Shown piece by piece: positions 1-6,980 of a stretch of 12,698 nt of DNA (position 1 is the stretch's first letter; every line of letters starts with the position of its first letter). The notes beneath the pieces were generated by a model. The model had not been told where the DNA came from. It was given only the letters and a program-made list of their open reading frames with translations, and did not search any database. The translations under genes and the position numbers were made by a program. Source of the stretch: Bacteroidales bacterium UBA1182 (GTDB lineage: Bacteria; Bacteroidota; Bacteroidia; Bacteroidales; Bacteroidaceae); assembly GCA_002310015.1 (NCBI GenBank), contig DBYQ01000013.1:1-12698 (forward strand). The letters are read 5' to 3'.

Positions 1-1
1 G

Positions 2-12
2 GGGACTGTCCC
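2..12. repeat. Short GC-rich inverted repeat at window edge, REP-like
   Basis: GGGAC and GTCCC flank a single T, 8 bases beyond the lgt stop codon. Read leftward this is a run of CCCATTAGGGACAGTCCC type, which resembles the GGGGAC/GTCCCC-rich palindromes often found as dispersed REP elements beside RAYT (Y1 transposase) genes. Only one copy is visible and the left side is cut by the window edge, so both dispersal and full structure are unknown. It might instead be the start of the lgt terminator hairpin. Confidence 0.3.
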
Positions 13-19
13 TAATGGG

Positions 20-850
20 TCATTTCTTGCGGGAGCGCACCATCAGCCAGACACCGGCTATGATGAACGGGATGCTCAGAAGCTGACCCATGTCAAGGGC
101 CATGCCATGCTCAAATTCCACCTGAACCTCCTTAAAGAACTCTATAAAAAAGCGGAAGGTAAAGATTGTGGCTATGCAGAATCCGAAATAGAATCCGCTG
201 CCCACTCTCTCTCTGTTATTGCGGTAAATGAGTCCGATGATAATAAAAATGATGAGATAGGCGATGGCCTCATAAAGCTGGGCCGGGTGGCGTGGAAAAT
301 TTTCTCCATTCTGAACAAAGATGAATCCCCAGTCTGTACCTGTAGGCTTTCCCACAATTTCTGAATTGATAAGATTACCTATCCTGATGCATGCCGCAGT
401 AAAAGGAGTGGCAACGCAAACCATGTCAATGCACTCCAATACCTTGATCTTATACTTATGACAGTATAACATCATTCCTAAAATGATACCTATGGTTCCG
501 CCATGACTGGCCAGACCGCTGTAGCCCACCAGTTTCCAACCGCCTTCAGGTAAAAACCTGATAGGTAACAGCATTTCTATTACGTGTTTTCCGCTTGAAA
601 GATAATAGTCCGGTTCATAAAACAGGCAGTGTCCCAAGCGTGCACCTATGAGAATTCCCAGGAAGCAGTACAGGAATAAAGGGTCATATATTTCCGCCTG
701 ATAACCGCGGTGTGCATAGTATCTCATTACCAGTTTATAGGCTACAAACAGACCTATAACCCACATTAATGAATAGTATCGGATAGATATGCCGAACAGA
801 CGTAAGAAGTCAACATCGGGGTCCCATACCACTGCAAGGAAATTCTCCAT
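20..850 (-). CDS. lgt: Prolipoprotein diacylglyceryl transferase
   Basis: Lgt is the inner-membrane enzyme that moves a diacylglyceryl group from phosphatidylglycerol to the lipobox cysteine of prolipoproteins, the first step of lipoprotein maturation. The 276-residue product is of normal length and very hydrophobic. Visible family features are the N-terminal IRYY segment (residues 23-26), the HGG motif at 116-118 (aligning with the essential histidine of E. coli Lgt), the signature R156-x-G-N-x-x-N-x-E164, RHPAQLYEA at 187-195, and the late arginine R233 in FRFFIEFFKE, which corresponds to the second essential arginine. The ATG at 850 starts directly before the usual short periplasmic N-terminus. 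It lies 25 bases downstream of ychF on the same strand with no TAnnTTTG box between, so it is probably cotranscribed with ychF. The stop at 20-22 is followed at once by a small inverted repeat. Identity is seen in the motifs; cotranscription is inferred. Confidence 0.97.
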   Translation of the reverse strand: MENFLAVVWDPDVDFLRLFGISIRYYSLMWVIGLFVAYKLVMRYYAHRGYQAEIYDPLFLYCFLGILIGARLGHCLFYEPDYYLSSGKHVIEMLLPIRFLPEGGWKLVGYSGLASHGGTIGIILGMMLYCHKYKIKVLECIDMVCVATPFTAACIRIGNLINSEIVGKPTGTDWGFIFVQNGENFPRHPAQLYEAIAYLIIFIIIGLIYRNNRERVGSGFYFGFCIATIFTFRFFIEFFKEVQVEFEHGMALDMGQLLSIPFIIAGVWLMVRSRKK

Positions 851-875
851 AATTAATTGGATATTAAATGGTTAT

Positions 876-1976
876 TTACACGTTGAAGCGGAAATGCATT
901 ATGTCGCCGTCTTTAACCACATAGTCTTTACCCTCTACGTAAAGTTTGCCCGCATCACGTACGGCGGCTTCAGATCCAAGTTCTATGTAGTCATTGTATT
1001 TTATTACCTCGGCGCGGATAAAGCCCTTCTCAAAGTCAGTGTGAATAACTCCGGCGCACTGCGGAGCCTTCCATCCCTTGCGGTATGTCCAGGCCTTGAC
1101 CTCCATTGGGCCTGCGGTGATGAATGTCTCCAGGTTCAGCAGGCTGAAAGCTGATTTTACAAGACGGTTTACTCCCGATTCCTCCAGACCCAGTTCCTCC
1201 AGGAACATCTGACGGTCCTCATAGCTGTCCAGTTCAGCTATCTCACTCTCTGTCTTGGCGGCTATAACCAGAAGCTGGGCGTTCTCGTCCTTGATGGCCT
1301 CACGTACCTGTTCTACATAGGCATTACCGGTCTTTACGCTGCCTTCATCCACGTTGCATACATAGAGCACGGGTTTTGAGGTGAGCAGGAAAAGGTCATG
1401 GGCTATCTTTTCTTCATCTTTTGAATCGAAAGACACAGTGCGGGCCGATTTGCCCTGAAGCAGGACATCACGGTATGCATTAAGCACATCGCAAATGATT
1501 TTTGCCTGCTTGTCACCTACGGCAGCCTGCTTTGAAACTTTCTGCAGACGTTGGTCAATGGTTTCAAGATCCTTTATCTGCAGCTCTGTGTCTATGATTT
1601 CCTTGTCACGGACGGGATTGACCGTACCGTCAACATGGGTAACATTATCATCATCAAAGCAACGCAGTACATGGATAATGGCATCACACTCGCGGATATT
1701 ACCAAGGAACTTGTTTCCAAGGCCTTCACCCTTGCTGGCCCCTTTTACTAGGCCGGCTATATCGACAATCTCAACGGTAGCAGGAACGATACGGCCCGGA
1801 TGAACAAGTTCAGCCAGTTTGGTAAGTCGCTCATCGGGAACGGTGATGGTTCCTACGTTGGGTTCTATTGTGCAGAAAGGGAAATTGGCTGCCTGCGCCT
1901 TAGCGCTAGACAGACAGTTGAAAAGGGTGGATTTGCCAACATTGGGCAGGCCCACTATACCGCATTGCAATGACAT
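876..1976 (-). CDS. ychF: Redox-regulated ATPase YchF (OLA1/Obg-family)
   Basis: YchF is a universally conserved P-loop protein of the Obg family that prefers ATP to GTP and associates with ribosomes. The 366-residue product matches the usual length of about 363. Visible are the P-loop GLPNVGKS (residues 9-16), the switch region with DIAGLVKGA from 72, histidine 114 in NVTHVDG (the position of the catalytic histidine that replaces the usual Ras-type glutamine in this family), the altered specificity motif NVDE at 208-211 in place of NKxD, which explains the ATP preference, a charged helical middle region, and a C-terminal TGS domain at about 281-366 ending GDIMHFRFNV. The ATG at 1976 gives the canonical MSLQCGIVGLPNVGKS start. 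A -7-type box lies about 30 bases upstream, so it may be expressed separately from the DUF4294 gene 45 bases upstream, and together with lgt downstream. Confidence 0.98.
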   Translation of the reverse strand: MSLQCGIVGLPNVGKSTLFNCLSSAKAQAANFPFCTIEPNVGTITVPDERLTKLAELVHPGRIVPATVEIVDIAGLVKGASKGEGLGNKFLGNIRECDAIIHVLRCFDDDNVTHVDGTVNPVRDKEIIDTELQIKDLETIDQRLQKVSKQAAVGDKQAKIICDVLNAYRDVLLQGKSARTVSFDSKDEEKIAHDLFLLTSKPVLYVCNVDEGSVKTGNAYVEQVREAIKDENAQLLVIAAKTESEIAELDSYEDRQMFLEELGLEESGVNRLVKSAFSLLNLETFITAGPMEVKAWTYRKGWKAPQCAGVIHTDFEKGFIRAEVIKYNDYIELGSEAAVRDAGKLYVEGKDYVVKDGDIMHFRFNV

Positions 1977-2004
1977 CTGTGTATTGTTTGTTTATAATTG
2001 GATG

Positions 2005-2012
2005 CAAAGGTA
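2005..2012 (-). promoter_or_regulatory. Probable -7 promoter box for ychF
   Basis: Read on the minus strand the bases are TACCTTTG, an exact match to the Bacteroidota -7 consensus TAnnTTTG. It is in the 45-base gap upstream of ychF and would give a leader of roughly 25 bases. No TTTG is found at the expected -33 position, which falls in the 3' end of the DUF4294 gene, so this is a one-element match. Confidence 0.5.
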
Positions 2013-2021
2013 ATAAAAACG

Positions 2022-2636
2022 TTACAACATATCGTTGTCAATCATCCAGATGATCTCTTCAATCATGGCATCCTCTTCATTATTTTCAGGGTCATACTCC
2101 TTCTTGAGTGTGGCCCCGAACAGGGCGGCGAATGTCTGGTAGAACCTGGCTTTGAAACCGCCTATGAATGCCTTGATCAGATCATAACTTGTCTGGTTGC
2201 ATTCACGGTCCACAAGTTTTATGAGCAGTTTGCCTTGAGCCAGTGTACATTTCTTCATTACCGGCAGATACTGTTCCCAAACGCCTTTTTCAACGGTCTC
2301 AAGATGCTCATCACGAGCCTTGTCATCAGGCAGGCCCTGGAGGTAGAGGTAGGTTTCCACGAGAATGGCTTTTAATTCACATGCTATGGGATACATCTTT
2401 ACCACATTTCGGGTCAGTTTGTCATATTTGCGCTGTTTGCGTGCACTGGTGGGATATTCACGACGGGCATAGATTGTTACCTCCATAAGTTCAAATGTAG
2501 GTACGGTATCTCCGTCTATAATGGTGGCCAAAGCCACAAGCACGCGTTTTTGCTTGTCGTCATCCTTACGGGCCGTATTGCAAAAAGCAGTAAGGCACAT
2601 AAAAAAGGCAAGTGACAATATAAACAGACGTTTCAT
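2022..2636 (-). CDS. DUF4294 family secreted protein
   Basis: This is a Bacteroidota-specific protein of unknown function. From the ATG at 2636 the product is 204 residues and begins with a good type I signal peptide (MKRLFILSLAFF...), so it is predicted to be exported to the periplasm; the cysteine near residue 19 lacks a proper lipobox (Phe at -1). An in-frame ATG at 2660 would put eight extra residues ahead of the signal sequence, so 2636 is preferred. DUF4294 hallmarks are DGDTVPTFEL at 41-50, the Y-x-K-L-x-R-N-V-x-K-M-Y-P block at 71-83, and the best conserved stretch TLAQGKLLIKLVDRE at 131-145 followed by QTSYDLIKAF. The C-terminal tail is acidic. It is divergent from the HhH protein gene and upstream of ychF and lgt. 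Family assignment is from recognition of the pattern; no activity is known to me. Confidence 0.88.
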   Translation of the reverse strand: MKRLFILSLAFFMCLTAFCNTARKDDDKQKRVLVALATIIDGDTVPTFELMEVTIYARREYPTSARKQRKYDKLTRNVVKMYPIACELKAILVETYLYLQGLPDDKARDEHLETVEKGVWEQYLPVMKKCTLAQGKLLIKLVDRECNQTSYDLIKAFIGGFKARFYQTFAALFGATLKKEYDPENNEEDAMIEEIIWMIDNDML

Positions 2637-2641
2637 GTCTG

Positions 2642-2649
2642 CAAAAATA
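2642..2649 (-). promoter_or_regulatory. Possible -7 box for the DUF4294 gene
   Basis: On the minus strand this reads TATTTTTG, an exact TAnnTTTG match. However it ends only 5 bases before the preferred ATG, so transcription from it would give a nearly leaderless mRNA, and no -33 TTTG is properly spaced upstream. It is the mirror image of the box at 2671-2678. Weak call. Confidence 0.25.
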
Positions 2650-2670
2650 CCAAATATCACAAAAAAGACC

Positions 2671-2678
2671 TATTTTTG
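2671..2678 (+). promoter_or_regulatory. Possible -7 box for the HhH/barrel gene
   Basis: TATTTTTG matches TAnnTTTG exactly and would place the start of transcription about 35-40 bases before the ATG at 2720. No TTTG is seen at the expected -33 position (about 2647-2650), where the sequence is occupied by the oppositely oriented box for the DUF4294 gene. Confidence 0.4.
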
Positions 2679-2719
2679 AAGCGTTCCTTTGAAAAACAAA
2701 TGTCTGATACTGTTTATAT

Positions 2720-4729
2720 ATGCATTTTAGATTGTTTATTACCATGTTTGCAGCGCTGTCAGGTACAGTAGCTACAGTTTTTTCCCAGACGTCGGATGAA
2801 ACAGAATGGGAAAATGTTCTTGAAACCCTTCTTTCAGATGAAGACCTCTCCTCCGATGCCCGTGAGGAACTTTCATTCATGTATGAATCAATGCATGAAT
2901 CGCCTCTTAACATCAATACTGCTACGCGTGAAGAGTTGGCTCAGCTCCCGTTTCTGACATTTAAGCAGATAGAGGATATCCACGCTTACATCTATATGCA
3001 TGGTCCTATGCTGAGTTTAGGAGAACTACAGCTTACGGGAAGCCTGGATTATGAGACAAGGAGGTTGCTCAGACTATTTGTCTATGCAGGCGATGTGCCG
3101 GTGAAAAGGCCGAAATTGCATCTCAGTGAAGTGTTGCATGACGGATGTAGTGAGATTGTGGGCCGTATGGGTGTTCCGCTTTATATGTGTGACGGATACA
3201 GATATCATTCTCCTGAGGAGTTGGAGCGATATCCCAATCGGGCGTACTTGGGTAACAGATTATCACACTCCGTCCGATACTCATTCAACTGGCATAACCG
3301 CATACGGTTTGGGATAACGTCCGATAAGGATGCCGGTGAACCCTTTTTCAAGCGCAACAGTACAGGTTATGATTTCTGGTCACCCTATCTGTACATCAAG
3401 GACATGGGTCTTGTCAAAGAATTTGCGATAGGGAATTACAAAGCACAGTTCGGTTACGGTTTGCTGTTGGGCGGGGGATTCAGTACAGGAAAGAGTATGG
3501 CACTATCCTCTATGGACCGCACAATCCAAGGTCTTAAACCCCACTCATCAACCCAGGAGTACGGTTATCTGCGCGGGGCGGGAGTTGCTCTGGGCCAGGA
3601 GCACACTACATTTACACTGCTTGCCGCATATACCCCCGTCGATGCTACGCTCAAGGGTGATACGGTTATAGGTTCTTTCAAGGAGGATGGTTACCACCGT
3701 ACGGAACTTGAGTGGTCCAAGAAGAATAACACAAACTTGGGGACTCTTGCCGCCAATGTGCGTTACAGTTATCGTGGATTAAGATACGGGGTAACATTTC
3801 TGGCAGAAAAACTTTCTCTGCCATATCAGGGTAGAAGCCGTTTTATGGGTATCTCTGCAGATTTTGCTCTGCATCGCCCCCGTTATGCCTTGGCTGCAGA
3901 ACTTTCAGTGTCGGACGGTAATGCAGCAGTTCTGGCATCACAGACTTTCCGCTTTCAGAACGGGTGGACCATGAACTCTGTGTTCCGTTCATACAGTCCG
4001 GATTATATGTCGCTCCATACCAATGCTATGGCTGAGAGCAGTGTGCAGAATGAGACAGGTTTGCTCTTAGGATTGACTCATGGCAGCCGTAGTCTTAAGG
4101 TAAGCGGTTATATAGACCTGTTTATGCATCCTGAACCCAAATACGGGGTGAGTGAGCGCAGCAACGGTATGGATTTGCGTGCAGAGGCTGATTGGAAGTT
4201 GGGGCGCAGGGACAACCTCTACGCTACGGCTCGTTTCAAATCCAAACAGAAAGACTGTAATTATACCAGGCAGTTGGAGTACTGCATGACAGGCCGTTAC
4301 CGTTTGCGCTGGACTCATAGTTGCCGCAGCGGAGCGGAACTCAAGACTCAATTGTATTATGCCAGATATGATTTCATTGCAGAACCCATATCCAATGGCT
4401 GGGCGTTTACCCAGAGTTATTCCAAGAGCTTTATTAGTGAACGGCTGGATATAGATGTTACTGCGGCAGCATTTTTTACTGATACTTATTATAGCAGGAT
4501 ATCTGTTTATGAAGGCGGGTTAAGGTATGCATATAATTTCATTTCACTGTACGGTAAGGGTGCACGTATAGCGGCAACCATCCGGTACAACCTGGGCAGG
4601 AATCTGCAGTTGAGCCTTAAAGCCGGGGGAATATGTTATCTTGACCGTGATGAGATTAGTTCTGCACAGCAACGTATAGCATCCAATCACAAAGAGGATA
4701 TATCGGTGCAATTCATTAGCAGATTCTGA
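2720..4729 (+). CDS. ComEA-like helix-hairpin-helix protein with predicted outer-membrane barrel
   Basis: The 669-residue product starts with a signal peptide (residues 1 to about 22, ending near VATVFSQ), then an acidic helical linker, then a helix-hairpin-helix region at about 62-121. This carries the ComEA/competence-type pattern LNINTATREEL..LP.L....I..I..Y....G...S..EL. The remaining 540 or so residues are rich in short alternating polar/aromatic stretches and glycines (for example FAIGNYKAQFGYGLLLGGG) and the chain ends in a C-terminal phenylalanine (QFISRF), both typical of outer-membrane beta-barrels. HhH domains of this type bind DNA without sequence specificity. Such HhH-plus-barrel proteins occur across Bacteroidota and are usually annotated only as helix-hairpin-helix proteins. 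A role in DNA contact or uptake at the surface is an inference. The gene is divergent from the DUF4294 gene and followed by a separately promoted radical SAM gene. Confidence 0.82.
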   Translation: MHFRLFITMFAALSGTVATVFSQTSDETEWENVLETLLSDEDLSSDAREELSFMYESMHESPLNINTATREELAQLPFLTFKQIEDIHAYIYMHGPMLSLGELQLTGSLDYETRRLLRLFVYAGDVPVKRPKLHLSEVLHDGCSEIVGRMGVPLYMCDGYRYHSPEELERYPNRAYLGNRLSHSVRYSFNWHNRIRFGITSDKDAGEPFFKRNSTGYDFWSPYLYIKDMGLVKEFAIGNYKAQFGYGLLLGGGFSTGKSMALSSMDRTIQGLKPHSSTQEYGYLRGAGVALGQEHTTFTLLAAYTPVDATLKGDTVIGSFKEDGYHRTELEWSKKNNTNLGTLAANVRYSYRGLRYGVTFLAEKLSLPYQGRSRFMGISADFALHRPRYALAAELSVSDGNAAVLASQTFRFQNGWTMNSVFRSYSPDYMSLHTNAMAESSVQNETGLLLGLTHGSRSLKVSGYIDLFMHPEPKYGVSERSNGMDLRAEADWKLGRRDNLYATARFKSKQKDCNYTRQLEYCMTGRYRLRWTHSCRSGAELKTQLYYARYDFIAEPISNGWAFTQSYSKSFISERLDIDVTAAAFFTDTYYSRISVYEGGLRYAYNFISLYGKGARIAATIRYNLGRNLQLSLKAGGICYLDRDEISSAQQRIASNHKEDISVQFISRF

Positions 4730-4761
4730 TTTGGAAAACAGGCTCTGATTGAGTATTTTTG
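4730..4761 (+). promoter_or_regulatory. Bacteroidota-type promoter for the radical SAM-PBP4 operon
   Basis: TTTG at 4730-4733 and TATTTTTG at 4754-4761 are separated by 20 bases, matching the Bacteroidota housekeeping consensus (TTTG, about 19-21 bases, TAnnTTTG) at every defined position. The -33 element begins at the base directly after the stop codon of the upstream HhH/barrel gene. Transcription should start near 4765-4768, giving a leader of about 20 bases before the ATG at 4788. Confidence 0.75.
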
Positions 4762-4787
4762 CACCATATAAACAAAGAGATAAGATT

Positions 4788-5564
4788 ATGTCAACAGTAC
4801 TGTATGAGTCACCAATATTCGGTCCGGTACACAGCCGCCGCTTAGGAGTATCACTAGGTATAAACCTTATGCCTGCAGATGGCAAGATATGTACTTTTGA
4901 CTGCATCTACTGTGAATGCGGCCGCAACAGCGAACATCACCCCAAGCATCACCGTCCAACCAGAAAGGAGGTGTATGAAGCCTTACGCAATACCCTTGTC
5001 AAGATGAAAGCTGAAGGCCCTGAGCCTAATGTACTGACATTTGCCGGCAACGGTGAGCCTACCGCCAATCCGGAGTTTCCCGGGATAGTGGATGATGTGC
5101 TGGCTCTGCGTGATGAGTTTTTCCCTGATGCCAAGGTAAGCGTACTCAGCAACGGTACCCGTGTGACAGATCCCGCCATTTTCAAGGCATTGCTCAAGCT
5201 TGACAACAACATCCAAAAACTGGATACGGTTAACCTTGAGTACATCAAACTCATTGACAATCCTGTGGGTCATTATGACCTGGATGCCATAATCAGGGCT
5301 TTGTGTGATTTCAAGGGGCATGTCATAATCCAGACCATGTTCCTTACAGGAACTCTTGATGGTCGTGAAATGGACAATACTACCGATGAATATGTATTAC
5401 CATGGATTGAGACCCTAAAGAGGATAGCACCCAGTCAGGTAATGATTTATACGATTGACCGCGAGACTCCTGTCTCCACATTGCGCAAGGCAAGCCGTGA
5501 GGTTCTTGACCACATTGCTGCTATGCTCAGGAATAACGGATTGGAAACATCGGTATCATATTGA
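4788..5564 (+). CDS. Radical SAM protein, COG0731-like (wybutosine-type superfamily)
   Basis: This 258-residue protein carries the radical SAM cluster motif C35-x3-C39-x2-C42 (CTFDCIYC), which holds a 4Fe-4S cluster that cleaves S-adenosylmethionine, and a SAM-contacting GNGEPT segment in FAGNGEPTANPEF, equivalent to the GGE motif. The N-terminal GPVHSRRLGVSLGINLMP is characteristic of the COG0731 group, which also contains archaeal Tyw1-type enzymes, but that similarity does not fix the substrate. A further cysteine follows the motif (CECG). No second-cluster (SPASM) cysteine set is seen at the C-terminus. The open frame extends upstream to an ATG at 4749, but that start would lie inside the promoter; the ATG at 4788 begins the conserved N-terminus (MSTVLYESPIFGP) and is chosen. 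The stop is 1 base from the PBP4 start, so the two are almost certainly cotranscribed. Cytoplasmic; reaction unknown. Confidence 0.9.
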   Translation: MSTVLYESPIFGPVHSRRLGVSLGINLMPADGKICTFDCIYCECGRNSEHHPKHHRPTRKEVYEALRNTLVKMKAEGPEPNVLTFAGNGEPTANPEFPGIVDDVLALRDEFFPDAKVSVLSNGTRVTDPAIFKALLKLDNNIQKLDTVNLEYIKLIDNPVGHYDLDAIIRALCDFKGHVIIQTMFLTGTLDGREMDNTTDEYVLPWIETLKRIAPSQVMIYTIDRETPVSTLRKASREVLDHIAAMLRNNGLETSVSY

Positions 5565-5565
5565 G

Positions 5566-6978
5566 ATGAAATACATAATAACACTTTGCCTTTCGTTGCT
5601 GCTGGCGTTATCATTGCCGGCTGCAAGCATTGATCTGGATTCTTTGACAGAATCGATAGACCAGATCATATATGAAGATTTGCCAGAGGGAACAGATATC
5701 GCCCTGATGGTTTATGACCTTACGAATGATACCACACTCTATGCTTACCGCGAAAAGGTAATGTGCCGTCCTGCTTCAGTGCAGAAGGTAGTGACATCTG
5801 TAACGGCCCTGTCATCATTAGGTGCGGATTATAAGTTCAAGACCTCTCTCAGGATGCAGGGAACAATTGAGAATGGCATTCTCAAAGGAAATATCTATCT
5901 TGTAGGAGGTCTTGATCCGGCACTTAATGAACATGAGTTGCGCAGTCTGGCCACTGACCTTAAGAATGCCGGTGTAAAAAGGATAGAAGGTACCGTTTAT
6001 GCTGATGTCTCGATTATGGACTCTACATATTGGGCGTCAGGGTGGTGCTGGGACGATGCTCCTGCCAGTTTTCAGCCCTATATCTCACCGCTTATGGTGC
6101 ATGAGGGATTTGTTGGTGTTGAGGTCAAGCCCACATCCAAGGGCAAGTCTCCTGATGTGAATATCTATCCTTCAAACAAATACATCAAGGTGATAAACAG
6201 GGCTAAGACACAGGATAATAAACTTGGTCCTCTCACCATAACCCGTGACTGGATGCAAGGTGACAACACCGTTATTGTCGAGGGTAATTGCACACGTCGC
6301 CAAACAAAAGAGCTGAGTGTGGTAGGTTCTGCTGATTTTACTTTCGCTTTGTTCCGCCAGTATCTTGATGAGGCAGGAATAAGTTACGGCAATTACGGAT
6401 GGGGTACTTGTCCTGTCATGGCAAGTGAGATATCAGACGTAACACACGGGCTGCCTGCCATTATAAAGGAGGCACTTAAGGAGAGCAATAATCTGTATGC
6501 TGAGGCTATGTTTCTGCAGACAGGCCGTATCCAGCAGCCTGTTGGCGTCTCTTTTAAGTCTGCTTCAAAATACTTGCAGAATTTTGTGTCACGTAAGTTC
6601 GGGATGTATTCGGCTTCATATAACATAGTTGACGGCTGTGGCCTCTCCATGTACGATATGTGTTCACCGCAGTTTATGGTTGATATGCTAAGTTTTATCT
6701 ATAGGGATAATGAATTGTTTCCGATACTCTACAGGAGTCTTCCCATATCAGGAGTGGACGGTACACTTAAGACGCGCCTGAATGACAAATCAACTCTTAA
6801 CAAGGTTCATGCCAAAACCGGTTCTGTGACAGGCTCATGTACGTTGGCCGGTTATATCCGCACAGCCGATGGTCGTGATCTGGCTTTCTGCATAATGAAC
6901 GAGGGCGCCGTCAAGATGGCACCCTCAAGAAAGATACAGGATCAGATATGTACTGTCCTGTGTGGACTAGGTCTCTGA
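5566..6978 (+). CDS. dacB: D-alanyl-D-alanine carboxypeptidase/endopeptidase, PBP4 type (peptidase S13)
   Basis: Low-molecular-mass penicillin-binding protein that removes terminal D-Ala from peptidoglycan stem peptides and/or cuts D-Ala cross-links in the periplasm. From the ATG at 5566 the product has 470 residues, close to E. coli DacB. It starts with a signal peptide (MKYIITLCLSLLLALSLPAA). All three penicillin-binding motifs are present: S71-V-Q-K74 with the nucleophilic serine, S307-N-N309, and K417-T-G419. Between the first two lies the large insertion typical of class C proteins (GNIYLVGGLDPAL and on). The conserved DGSGLS segment reads DGCGLS at 356-361, a serine-to-cysteine change outside the three catalytic motifs. 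The frame is open upstream to 5455, but that overlaps the radical SAM gene and lacks a signal sequence. Spacing of 1 base to the upstream gene suggests an operon. It converges on the deacetylase gene with only 2 bases between. Confidence 0.96.
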   Translation: MKYIITLCLSLLLALSLPAASIDLDSLTESIDQIIYEDLPEGTDIALMVYDLTNDTTLYAYREKVMCRPASVQKVVTSVTALSSLGADYKFKTSLRMQGTIENGILKGNIYLVGGLDPALNEHELRSLATDLKNAGVKRIEGTVYADVSIMDSTYWASGWCWDDAPASFQPYISPLMVHEGFVGVEVKPTSKGKSPDVNIYPSNKYIKVINRAKTQDNKLGPLTITRDWMQGDNTVIVEGNCTRRQTKELSVVGSADFTFALFRQYLDEAGISYGNYGWGTCPVMASEISDVTHGLPAIIKEALKESNNLYAEAMFLQTGRIQQPVGVSFKSASKYLQNFVSRKFGMYSASYNIVDGCGLSMYDMCSPQFMVDMLSFIYRDNELFPILYRSLPISGVDGTLKTRLNDKSTLNKVHAKTGSVTGSCTLAGYIRTADGRDLAFCIMNEGAVKMAPSRKIQDQICTVLCGLGL

Positions 6979-6980
6979 TA

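Noticed and set aside
789..1154. Plus-strand open frame spanning the lgt/ychF junction.
   Set aside because: Antisense to two unmistakable genes; its composition is that of a shadow frame.
2637..2660. Upstream ATG at 2660 as start of the DUF4294 gene.
   Set aside because: It adds eight residues (MIFGIFAD) before an ideal signal-peptide start at 2636; not typical for a secreted protein.
4749..4787. Upstream ATG at 4749 as start of the radical SAM gene.
   Set aside because: It falls between the -33 and -7 promoter elements, so it would not be in the mRNA, and the added residues are not part of the conserved family N-terminus.
5455..5565. Upstream extension of the PBP4 frame into the radical SAM gene.
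   Set aside because: The extension hides the signal peptide and overlaps the neighbour by 110 bases; the ATG at 5566 gives a clean signal sequence and normal length.
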